Shown here in pieces: positions 1-5,871 of a stretch of 5,940 nt of DNA. Position numbers and translations under genes: made by a program. Under the pieces are notes generated by a model, which was not told the origin of the DNA, ran no database searches, and saw only the letters and a list, made by a program, of their open reading frames with translations. The stretch lies in the NCBI GenBank assembly GCA_903837025.1, contig CAILTC010000304.1, forward strand, positions 1 through 5,940, read 5' to 3'. The DNA comes from an uncultured Bacteroidota bacterium. Its GTDB lineage: Bacteria > Bacteroidota > Bacteroidia > Flavobacteriales > Flavobacteriaceae. Numbering within the stretch: the first letter of the stretch is position 1; every line of letters starts with the position of its first letter.

Positions 1-795
1 GAGATGCGCCTCGAGATGTAATTCGTCATCGTTGAGATACCAAACGTGAATATGGTGCAATTTGCCCACGCCTTTAACTTGATGTACTTCACTAATAATT
101 TCATTGATGTCGATGTGTTCAGGTGTAAAAAGCATCAACATTTTTGTAGATGTTTTAAGTAAATCGAAACCTACAACAATCAAATAAATAGCAATAATCA
201 AAGTCATTACACTATCTACCCAATACCATTGGAAATATTTCATTAGTAAACCACCAATTAAAACGGCTACCGAAGCTAACATATCTGTAAATAAATGCAA
301 ATAAGCCGATTTCATATTAATATTTTTATCAGCGTCTTCTTTCAACATTAAAACAGATAATCCGTTGACAACAATACCTAAAAGAGAAAGCCAAATTACT
401 AAATCGGATACTATTTTATGTGGATTGAAAAAACGATCGGTTGCTCCATAAATCAAAAACAAAGCAACAATTATTAACGTCATTGCATTTACGAAAGCAG
501 CAATAAGTTCCGCTCTTTTGTAACCAAAAGTTTGATTTACCGAAGCTTCTTTTTTAGACAATTTGTGAGCAATATAGCTAAAACCCAAGGAAAGAACATC
601 TGAAAAATTATGTAATGCATCTGACATTAATGCCAAACTTCCCGAAAGAATTCCGCCAATAAATTGGGCAATTGTAATTATAAGATTTAATAAAATGGAG
701 AATAATAAATTTTTACCTTGTACTCCGTGACTGTGGCTGTGCCCATGACTATGTCCGTGGCTATGACCGTGACTATGGTTGTGATTATGACCCAA
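1..795 (-). CDS. Cation diffusion facilitator (CDF) family zinc/divalent metal efflux protein, partial at C-terminus
   Basis: Inner-membrane antiporter of the CzcD/ZitB type, expected to export Zn2+ (possibly Cd2+ or Co2+) from the cytoplasm against protons. 265 residues are visible and the frame is open to the window edge. CDF proteins are usually about 300 residues, so roughly 35 are missing. Residues 3-23 carry 11 alternating histidines, a cytoplasmic metal-binding tail. Six membrane segments follow at about 29-50, 54-77, 95-117, 128-150, 164-185 and 190-211. The transport site is an HxxxD pair in TM2 (H62, D66, in LMSDALHNFSD) and another in TM5 (H167, D171, in HLFTDMLAS), the arrangement usual for zinc-selective members. 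The cytoplasmic C-terminal domain begins near 213 and includes HHIHVW at 247-252. No in-frame ATG precedes M57, inside TM2. I chose TTG at 793-795, giving MGHNHNHSH. In-frame CTG at 802-804 is the alternative. It starts two bases after the rpiB stop, so it is probably cotranscribed and translationally coupled. Family assignment is secure; substrate is inferred. Confidence 0.93.
   Translation of the reverse strand, partial: MGHNHNHSHGHSHGHSHGHSHSHGVQGKNLLFSILLNLIITIAQFIGGILSGSLALMSDALHNFSDVLSLGFSYIAHKLSKKEASVNQTFGYKRAELIAAFVNAMTLIIVALFLIYGATDRFFNPHKIVSDLVIWLSLLGIVVNGLSVLMLKEDADKNINMKSAYLHLFTDMLASVAVLIGGLLMKYFQWYWVDSVMTLIIAIYLIVVGFDLLKTSTKMLMLFTPEHIDINEIISEVHQVKGVGKLHHIHVWYLNDDELHLEAHL
730..777 (-). 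repeat. Imperfect 12-bp tandem repeat encoding HSHG units
   Basis: Read on the minus strand, four successive 12-base units of the form CAY AGY CAY GGN encode H-S-H-G at residues 7-22 of the CDF protein; the last unit ends in serine instead of glycine. A further CAC GGA (724-729) gives H23-G24. The units differ mainly at third codon positions, which suggests selection on the histidines rather than a very recent duplication. Such repeats can change length by slippage. Confidence 0.8.
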
Positions 796-797
796 AA

Positions 798-1226
798 TTA
801 ACAGCTTATTTTATTAACTCTAATTTGATGTCTTCCGCCTTCAAATTCAGTATTCAAAAAAGTTTCTACCATTTCGACAGCTTGAGGAATTGAAGTATAT
901 CGCGCTGGAATACTTATAATATTAGCATCATTATGTAAACGGGCCAATGCGGCTATTTCTTTTATCCAACATAAAGCAGCACGAACTTTGGCATGTTTAT
1001 TCACAGTCATTGCTATACCATTTCCTGAACCACAAATAACGATTCCAAAATCGGCTTTTCCTTCGGAAACATCTTTGGCAACAGCATGACCAAAATCAGG
1101 ATAATCTACACTATCAATAGTATCGGTTCCATAATTCGTGACTTCATGACCTTTCGATTCTAAATATTGAACAATTGCTTTTTTGTAATCTGGTCCTGCG
1201 TGGTCGTTTCCGATGGAGATTTTCAT
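798..1226 (-). CDS. rpiB: Ribose-5-phosphate isomerase B (EC 5.3.1.6)
   Basis: Cytoplasmic enzyme interconverting ribose 5-phosphate and ribulose 5-phosphate in the non-oxidative pentose phosphate pathway. The 142 residues match the normal RpiB/LacAB length of about 140-150. Visible family motifs are GNDHAG at 6-11 (usually GSDHAG; D8 and H9 bind substrate), DYPDFG at 41-46, the active-site loop ICGSGNG at 64-70 with the catalytic cysteine C65, RAALCW at 82-87, ARLHNDAN at 95-102 with the ring-opening histidine H98, and the C-terminal FEGGRHQIRV. S67 replaces the threonine found at the equivalent loop position in E. coli RpiB, a conservative change. The ATG at 1224-1226 gives the canonical N-terminus MKISIGNDHAG and follows an A-rich leader without a Shine-Dalgarno sequence, as usual in Bacteroidota. 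It is the first gene of a unit with the metal exporter, which begins two bases past the stop. I see no residue change that would suggest loss of activity. Confidence 0.97.
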   Translation of the reverse strand: MKISIGNDHAGPDYKKAIVQYLESKGHEVTNYGTDTIDSVDYPDFGHAVAKDVSEGKADFGIVICGSGNGIAMTVNKHAKVRAALCWIKEIAALARLHNDANIISIPARYTSIPQAVEMVETFLNTEFEGGRHQIRVNKISC

Positions 1227-1249
1227 TTTGTTTGTTTTAATTTTGATTG

Positions 1250-1257
1250 CAAATTTA
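1250..1257 (-). promoter_or_regulatory. Candidate Bacteroidetes-type -7 box for rpiB
   Basis: On the minus strand this reads TAAATTTG, an exact match to the Bacteroidetes sigma-A -7 consensus TAnnTTTG. It ends 23 bases before the rpiB ATG, which would leave a leader of roughly 20 bases. No clear TTG (-33) element lies at the expected ~19-base spacing, so the call rests on the -7 box and its position. Confidence 0.5.
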
Positions 1258-1364
1258 ATGAAAGAAACTAAGATTTGTTATTTTAATTTATTTATTATGT
1301 CAATTTTATAATTACTTGATTATTAGTAATTAATGATTATATATTCCTTATAATTATATTAAAA

Positions 1365-1431
1365 CTAAGGGGTTCTATTTTTAATAAATTGTTAAATTAA
1401 TGTAATGTTAATAGTAAAACCTAAACCCTTG
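1365..1431. repeat. G+C-bearing complementary arms flanking an A+T-rich loop
   Basis: AAGGGGTT at 1367-1374 is complementary to AACCCTT at 1424-1430 if one G (1372) is bulged; T1366 and G1431 could add a wobble pair. These are the strongest G/C runs in a region of about 80% A+T. The loop would be about 49 bases, so a stable hairpin is doubtful. It could be a chance pairing, or the closing stem of a small RNA on either strand. Confidence 0.25.
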
Positions 1432-1436
1432 ATTAT

Positions 1437-1463
1437 CAATTAACGTTAAGTTAACATTAATTG
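1437..1463. repeat. 27-bp near-perfect palindrome
   Basis: The sequence is symmetrical about G1450: 12 of 13 base pairs across the centre are complementary, the exception being C1444/A1456. The left arm is CAATTAACGTTAA. It contains the perfect 10-base palindrome TTAACGTTAA (1440-1449) and GTTAAC (1450-1455). The loop-less symmetry is more like a protein-binding dyad than an RNA hairpin, and it is not followed by a T-tract typical of a terminator. No regulator is identified. Confidence 0.7.
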
Positions 1464-1541
1464 TTTATAAGTTTAGATAGAAAATTAGAACTATTTCTTG
1501 TTTGTGTTGAATAAAAATGTAATCCAAAATGCAGTTGAAAT

Positions 1542-1556
1542 AAACTAATTTAGTTT
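1542..1556. repeat. 15-bp perfect odd palindrome
   Basis: AAACTAA and TTAGTTT form 7-base arms around the single base T1549. The first eight bases, AAACTAAT, recur as a direct repeat at 1631-1638. In A+T-rich sequence a palindrome of this size may arise by chance, so functional weight is low. Confidence 0.45.
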
Positions 1557-1595
1557 GCTGAATTTTTATAAAAGTTATTGGCATAAAAATTACTA

Positions 1596-1605
1596 TTGTT
1601 AACAA
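1596..1605. repeat. 10-bp perfect palindrome TTGTTAACAA
   Basis: The ten bases are exactly self-complementary. The core GTTAAC is shared with the centre-right of the larger dyad at 1450-1455, so the two may be copies of one binding-site type, but no regulator is known. Confidence 0.4.
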
Positions 1606-1649
1606 AAAACAGATGGTAAACTTATTTACAAAACTAATCTGTTTGTATT

Positions 1650-1667
1650 TATTAACCATTGTTAATA
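1650..1667. repeat. Small inverted repeat (7-bp arms, 4-base loop)
   Basis: TATTAAC and GTTAATA are perfect complements around the loop CATT. On the plus strand a T-run (GCTTTTT) follows directly, which gives the layout of an intrinsic terminator, but the stem has only one G-C pair and no gene ends upstream of it on that strand. A terminator role is therefore unlikely; it belongs with the other GTTAA-containing palindromes here. Confidence 0.45.
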
Positions 1668-1870
1668 GCTTTTTAAAATGACTTAAAAATAAAGCTTTTA
1701 ACATAAAAAAACTCTGTTAATAAGTCCTTATAAAAACAAATATCTTTAAATAAATGTTTTTCTAAATAAAGTTATAGTAACTATTAACATGCTATAATAA
1801 CCACCAAAAATTAATTTAAATTTAAATTTTCTTTTTGTTGTATTTAATATATGTTGACAACTTTCGAAAA

Positions 1871-2104
1871 TTAAACAATTTTCAAATTTGTTTTTAAATC
1901 GTCTAAAATGGATTGAACCGTTTCAAAATCGTTAGGATGAATTTTTAATTTAATTCCGCCCAAAGCATTTGAATAAAAAGGAGCAATGGAAGACATGGTT
2001 TCATTTTCGAAAAAATAATGAATTCCTTCTTGATCCAATCGATGTTTAAGAACCACTATTTCGTGATTATAATTGAATAAGGCAATTGTTTTAAATTCTT
2101 CCAT
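1871..2104 (-). CDS. Small DUF2007-family protein
   Basis: A 77-residue soluble protein with no signal peptide or membrane segment, matching the DUF2007 family (labelled putative signal-transducing protein in domain databases), whose biochemical role is not established. Features typical of the family and visible here are the N-terminal FKTIALFNYNHEIVVLKHRL (residues 4-23), the segment EGIHYFFENE at 26-35, the conserved ALGGIKLKIHPND at 47-59, and the C-terminal helix ending ILDDL at 66-70. Length is normal for a one-domain member. The only in-frame ATG near the upstream end is 2102-2104, after an A-rich leader. It is monocistronic as far as can be seen: 644 noncoding bases follow, and rnr is divergent, 108 bases away. 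The fold is thought to be a small ferredoxin-like alpha/beta domain (family knowledge); any signalling role is inference. Confidence 0.9.
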   Translation of the reverse strand: MEEFKTIALFNYNHEIVVLKHRLDQEGIHYFFENETMSSIAPFYSNALGGIKLKIHPNDFETVQSILDDLKTNLKIV

Positions 2105-2118
2105 CTTTGATGTTTTTA

Positions 2119-2126
2119 TAAAGATA
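2119..2126 (-). promoter_or_regulatory. Candidate -7 box for the DUF2007 gene
   Basis: The minus strand reads TATCTTTA, matching seven of the eight positions of TAnnTTTG, and ends 14 bases before the ATG. A -33 TTG at proper spacing is not clear. The short leader is plausible for the phylum, but A+T-rich DNA gives such matches often. Confidence 0.35.
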
Positions 2127-2185
2127 CAAAAGTTATTATTTATTTAAAACTCAACTTAGAATTCGTTACACTGAATACAATTTCG

Positions 2186-2193
2186 TAATTTTA
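2186..2193 (+). promoter_or_regulatory. Candidate -7 box for rnr and the genes after it
   Basis: TAATTTTA matches TAnnTTTG at all but the last fixed position and ends 19 bases before the rnr ATG. TTCG at 2162-2165 is a poor -33 candidate at about 20-base spacing. It shares the 108-base divergent spacer with the DUF2007 promoter, so the two could be coregulated, though no operator is obvious. Confidence 0.35.
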
Positions 2194-2212
2194 GACTTTT
2201 AAGAAACGATTT

Positions 2213-4393
2213 ATGACTAAAAAACTAAGAAAACCAGTAAAAAAGGAGAAAGACTACTCCGATAAAATTATAAAAATACTATCACAAAATGCTAATAAAG
2301 CATTTAACTATAAGCAAATAGCTGCTATATTAGACCTTGATGATACTAAATCAAGAAACGAAATTATAAGAGATTTAAAAATTCTAGCTTCTACAAAAAA
2401 AATTGTAGAATCAGAACCAGGAAAATATCTTGTTAAAGCAATTAGCCAAGATTATTACGAAGGAACAATTGATATGACAGGTCGAAAAACGGCTTATTTT
2501 GTTTGTCCGGAACTAGAAGAGGATGTATTTATTCCGACTAATAATTTAAACCGCGCATTAGACAAAGACATTGTCAAAGTTTATGTTTATAATCGTAGAA
2601 AGGGTAGAAGACCCGAAGGTGAAGTTATAGAAGTTGTCGAAAGAAAAAAGACTGACTTTGTAGGTGTAATCGATATTCAGAAGAATTTTGCTTTTGTTTC
2701 GACCGCTAACCCAAAAATGTACACCGATATTTTTATTCCAAAAGATAAATTAGGCGAAGCGGAGCAAGGTGATGTTGTTTTAGTTCATATTGAAGATTGG
2801 CCTAAAAGAGCCGATAGTCCTTTTGGAACTGTTGTTAAAGTTCTTGGAAAACCTGGTGAACATGATACCGAGATTCATGCTATTTTAGCAGAATACGGTT
2901 TACCTTCTGAATTTCCGGTAGAAGTAGAGGTTTATGCTCAAAAAATTGATACAACAATCCATGAAGAGGAGATTAAAAACCGTCGGGATATGCGGGATAC
3001 ATTGACTTTTACTATTGACCCTAAAGATGCAAAAGATTTTGATGATGCCTTATCTTTTAAGAAATTAGAAAATGGAAATTACGAAATAGGGGTTCATATT
3101 GCCGATGTTTCTTATTATTTAGAAGAAGGAACAATCCTAGATGATGAAGCGTATCAACGTGCGACTTCGGTTTATTTAGTAGATAGAGTAGTGCCCATGT
3201 TGCCCGAAGTTTTATCTAATTTTGCTTGTTCCTTACGACCAAGAGAAGAGAAATATACCTTTTCGGCAATATTCGAAATCACTGAAAAAACTCAAGTTGT
3301 TAACCAATGGTTTGGTAGAACAGTGATTTTTTCGGATCAACGATTTTCTTATGAAGAAACACAGCATATTATAGAAACACAAGGAGACATTATTCCTGAG
3401 GAAATTTCTATTACTGGAAGTTCATATCAAGTTTCGGAGGAAATTGTTTCTGCAACCTTAAAATTAGATCAATTAGCGAAGATTTTCCGAAGAGATAGAT
3501 TGAATAATGGTGCTATTTCTTTTGATAAAGTTGAAGTAAAATTTAATTTAGATAATGAAGGAGAACCAGAAGGAGTTTATTTTAAAATATCGAAAGATGC
3601 CAATCATTTGATTGAAGAATTTATGCTTTTGGCCAATAAAAAAGTCGCAGAATACATTGGTAAACAGAATAAAACCTTTATTTATAGGATTCATGATGAA
3701 CCCAATGTGGATAAATTAATTGCCATGCAAACGGTAATTGCTAAATTTGGTTATAAAATAGATTTCAGAAATAAAGGGGATATTTCGAAATCATTGAATC
3801 AGTTAATGGCGGAAGTTAATGGTAAAAAGGAGCAGAATTTAATTGATACTCTTGCGATTAGAACCATGAGTAAAGCTAAATATTCGACCGATAATATTGG
3901 ACATTACGGATTAGCATTTGATTATTATAGTCATTTTACATCGCCAATTCGTCGTTATCCTGATGTTATGGTACATCGATTATTGCAATATTATCTTGAC
4001 GGAGGAAAATCGGTTGATCAAGAAACGTATGAAGTAAAATGTTTGCATTCGTCTACAATGGAAGGTTTAGCAACCAATGCCGAGCGTGATTCTATTAAAT
4101 ATATGCAGGTAAAATACATGCAGAATCACAACGATCAAGAATTTTTGGGAGTTATTTCTGGTGTTACAGAATGGGGAATTTTCGTTGAAATTATCGAAAA
4201 TAAATGTGAAGGAATGGTTCGAATTAGAGAGATAAAAGACGATTACTACACGTTCGACGAAAAACAATATGCCCTTGTAGGTGCAACAACAAAGGCTTTG
4301 TTACAATTAGGTGATGAAATTTACGTTAAAGTAAAAAATGCCGATTTAGTAAAAAAACAATTAGATTTTAATTTTATTAGAAGAAACCAATAA
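2213..4393 (+). CDS. rnr: Ribonuclease R (3'-5' exoribonuclease, EC 3.1.13.1)
   Basis: Processive 3'-5' exoribonuclease of the RNB family that degrades structured RNA and takes part in mRNA decay, rRNA quality control and rescue of stalled messages. The domain order is complete: lysine-rich start (1-13), winged-helix HTH (about 15-75), two cold-shock OB folds (about 80-143 and 148-212), the RNB catalytic domain (about 255-590) and a C-terminal S1 domain (about 640-722). The RNB metal site TIDPKDAKDFDDA (267-279) supplies D269, D275, D277 and D278, equivalent to the four catalytic aspartates of E. coli RNase II/R. The signature HFTSPIRRYPDVMVHR starts at 574, with R580 and R581 near the scissile phosphate. 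At 726 residues it is shorter than E. coli RNase R (813) mainly because it lacks the long basic C-terminal tail; this length is usual in Bacteroidota. The ATG at 2213 gives a full HTH. It is the first of a likely operon; the next start lies 9 bases past its stop. Confidence 0.97.
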   Translation: MTKKLRKPVKKEKDYSDKIIKILSQNANKAFNYKQIAAILDLDDTKSRNEIIRDLKILASTKKIVESEPGKYLVKAISQDYYEGTIDMTGRKTAYFVCPELEEDVFIPTNNLNRALDKDIVKVYVYNRRKGRRPEGEVIEVVERKKTDFVGVIDIQKNFAFVSTANPKMYTDIFIPKDKLGEAEQGDVVLVHIEDWPKRADSPFGTVVKVLGKPGEHDTEIHAILAEYGLPSEFPVEVEVYAQKIDTTIHEEEIKNRRDMRDTLTFTIDPKDAKDFDDALSFKKLENGNYEIGVHIADVSYYLEEGTILDDEAYQRATSVYLVDRVVPMLPEVLSNFACSLRPREEKYTFSAIFEITEKTQVVNQWFGRTVIFSDQRFSYEETQHIIETQGDIIPEEISITGSSYQVSEEIVSATLKLDQLAKIFRRDRLNNGAISFDKVEVKFNLDNEGEPEGVYFKISKDANHLIEEFMLLANKKVAEYIGKQNKTFIYRIHDEPNVDKLIAMQTVIAKFGYKIDFRNKGDISKSLNQLMAEVNGKKEQNLIDTLAIRTMSKAKYSTDNIGHYGLAFDYYSHFTSPIRRYPDVMVHRLLQYYLDGGKSVDQETYEVKCLHSSTMEGLATNAERDSIKYMQVKYMQNHNDQEFLGVISGVTEWGIFVEIIENKCEGMVRIREIKDDYYTFDEKQYALVGATTKALLQLGDEIYVKVKNADLVKKQLDFNFIRRNQ

Positions 4394-4402
4394 ACATAAA
4401 CA

Positions 4403-5071
4403 ATGAAAAAAGTAATCGTTCTAACATTCGTATTATTTACACAATTAATAGTAGCCCAAGTCACAAGAGATTTAGGTGATTTTAATGCAGTTAAAGTATT
4501 TGACAAACTCAGCGTGAAATTAATTTCAGCTTCCGAAAACAAAATAATTATTACAGGAAACAGAGAAAGTGAAGTTGAAGTTGTTACTAAAAATGGAGTT
4601 TTAAAAATAAGAATGCCTTTTCCAAAATTATTATCAGGAAATGACATTACTATCAAATTATATTACAAAAAAATTGAAAGTATTGATGCTAATGAAGGAA
4701 GTAATGTATCAAGTGATAAAATTTTTAAACAAACATCAATTGATTTAGATTCAAGTGAAGGTTCTCAGATAAATATAGATTTAGATGTCGAAAAAGCGAA
4801 TGTAAGGGCTGTTTCCGGCGGAATAATTGAATTATCAGGTAAAGCAACCAATCAAAATTGTATTGTTTCTGCAGGAGGTATTTATAACGGTAAAGATTTA
4901 CATACTTCACAAACAGAAATAACGGTTTCAGCTGGTGGTCAAGCCGAAGTTTTTGCTACTTTATTAGCCGATGCAAAAGTAAAAGCCGGTGGTTCTATTT
5001 CTATTTATGGGAAACCAAAACAAATCAATCAGAAAACAATTTTAGGAGGAACAATTAAAGAAATAAAATAA
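4403..5071 (+). CDS. Secreted GIN-domain (DUF2807) protein
   Basis: A 222-residue exported protein of the DUF2807 family (putative autotransporter adhesin head, GIN domain); these are widespread in Bacteroidota and of unknown function. The N-terminus is a typical Sec signal peptide: K2-K3, a hydrophobic core at 4-17, then the likely signal peptidase I cut after A18 in VA-Q, leaving no lipobox cysteine. The mature part starts with TRDLGDFNAVKVFDKLSVKL, characteristic of the family, and is beta-strand rich throughout. From residue 98 on, a glycine turn (EGS, EGS, SGG, AGG, AGG, AGG, LGG) recurs at G99, 120, 139, 158, 178, 196 and 215, every 18-21 residues, as expected for the rungs of a parallel beta-helix. 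There is no C-terminal secretion or anchoring domain, so it is probably periplasmic or loosely surface-associated. The ATG at 4403 gives the full signal peptide and lies 9 bases after the rnr stop, so cotranscription is likely. Confidence 0.9.
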   Translation: MKKVIVLTFVLFTQLIVAQVTRDLGDFNAVKVFDKLSVKLISASENKIIITGNRESEVEVVTKNGVLKIRMPFPKLLSGNDITIKLYYKKIESIDANEGSNVSSDKIFKQTSIDLDSSEGSQINIDLDVEKANVRAVSGGIIELSGKATNQNCIVSAGGIYNGKDLHTSQTEITVSAGGQAEVFATLLADAKVKAGGSISIYGKPKQINQKTILGGTIKEIK

Positions 5072-5111
5072 ATTTCTTCAGTATTTCTATTTTTAACAAA
5101 ATTAAATTTTA

Positions 5112-5789
5112 ATGATAAACGATATTTTATCAGGAATTCCATGGGGAATTTTTTTAAGTTTCATGATCGGACCTGTTTTTTTTATATTACTAGAAACGAG
5201 TATTATAAAAGGATTTCGAGCGGCTTTAGTATTTGATTTAGGGGTTGTTTTAGGCGATATCATTTTTATAGCTATAGCCTATTTAGGGAGTTATAGATTG
5301 ATTCAAAGTTTAAAAGACAACTCTGCCTTGTTCATGTTTGGTGGAATACTAATGTTGGCTTACGGTGTTATTTCTTATATTGGTTTAAGAAAGGAACAAA
5401 AAATAGACACCGAAATTATTGATAATGAAATCATCAAAAAAAACTACGGAAGCCTTTTCATCAAAGGATTTTTCTTAAACATTATCAACATTGGAGTTCT
5501 AGGATTTTGGTTGGCCATTATTATTTCAGTTGGACCAAAATTAAATATGCAAACTTCAAGAATGATGACCTTTTTTGCCACCGTAATTATATCTTATGTG
5601 TTAGTAGATTGCTTCAAAATAGTATTGGCAAAACAGTTAAAAACGTCGCTTACACCAACAAATATTCTTAAAATAAAGAAGGTTATCAGTATTGTTTTAA
5701 TGGTTTTTGGAGTGGTTTTAATATCTCAAGGTTGGTTTCCAAATGAAAAAGAAAAGATTAAAAATGTGTTGGAAAGGATTGATAAGTAG
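5112..5789 (+). CDS. LysE/RhtB-family exporter
   Basis: A 225-residue inner-membrane protein of the LysE superfamily, which exports amino acids and related small solutes using the membrane potential or proton gradient. Family marks are the N-terminal GP motif (G20-P21, in SFMIGPVFFILLETSIIKGF), the following GFRAALVFDLGVVLGD (34-49), and six hydrophobic segments at about 5-28, 38-60, 72-92, 114-140, 150-172 and 188-206. A charged cytoplasmic loop (93-111) separates TM3 from TM4, and the tail after 211 is short and lysine-rich. Length is normal and the gene looks intact. The ATG at 5112 is chosen because it places the GP motif at the usual depth in TM1. It lies 40 bases after the GIN-domain gene, so it may be the third gene of the rnr operon or have its own promoter; TATTTTTA at 5088-5095 is a weak -7 candidate. 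The exported substrate cannot be told from the sequence. Confidence 0.92.
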   Translation: MINDILSGIPWGIFLSFMIGPVFFILLETSIIKGFRAALVFDLGVVLGDIIFIAIAYLGSYRLIQSLKDNSALFMFGGILMLAYGVISYIGLRKEQKIDTEIIDNEIIKKNYGSLFIKGFFLNIINIGVLGFWLAIIISVGPKLNMQTSRMMTFFATVIISYVLVDCFKIVLAKQLKTSLTPTNILKIKKVISIVLMVFGVVLISQGWFPNEKEKIKNVLERIDK

Positions 5790-5871
5790 GGTTTTATAAA
5801 TGGATTATAAACTTTGCTAATATTTATAAACGATTCGTAAGTGATTTTATAATAATTAAAAAATTTTAAAA

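Larger units (their letters stand above)
1227..1870. other. A+T-rich intergenic region without a convincing gene, dense in GTTAA/TTAAC words and palindromes
   Basis: 644 bases lie between the starts of rpiB and the end of the DUF2007 gene; both genes are on the minus strand, so this holds the 3' flank of the latter and the promoter of rpiB. A hand count of 1381-1500 gives 23 G/C in 120 bases (about 81% A+T). GTTAA or TTAAC occurs 13 times between 1391 and 1788; for this composition I would expect about two. Several are parts of palindromes annotated separately (1437-1463, 1596-1605, 1650-1667). A 79-codon minus-strand reading frame at 1465-1704 is rejected as compositional. I see no tRNA, no cluster of DnaA boxes and no G+C-rich terminator hairpin. 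Possible roles include an operator region, a small RNA locus or degraded sequence; none is shown. Confidence 0.6.

Noticed and set aside
997..1005. TTATTCACA, a match to the DnaA box TTATnCACA
   Set aside because: A single copy inside the rpiB coding sequence, with no cluster of boxes and no dnaA or dnaN nearby; not evidence of an origin.
1391..1463. Possible XerCD dif site suggested by TAATGTTAAT-like half-sites
   Set aside because: The half-sites do not have a proper partner arm with a 6-base centre; the large dyad has a one-base centre, unlike dif.
1465..1704. A 79-codon minus-strand reading frame in the A+T-rich spacer
   Set aside because: Its product is a low-complexity mix of I, F, L, K and N without a recognisable motif, it runs through the palindrome cluster, and it has no promoter with a clear -33 element. 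An exact minus-strand -7 match (TAGTTTTG, 1629-1636) lies inside it, not upstream. Better explained by base composition.
5793..5811. Inverted repeat TTTATAA / TTATAAA after the LysE-family gene as a terminator
   Set aside because: The seven-pair stem is entirely A-T with a five-base loop and no following T-run; too weak to call an intrinsic terminator.
5805..5831. Direct repeat TTATAAAC (5805-5812 and 5824-5831) before the lipoprotein gene
   Set aside because: Two eight-base copies in A+T-rich sequence can arise by chance, and nothing ties them to a known operator.
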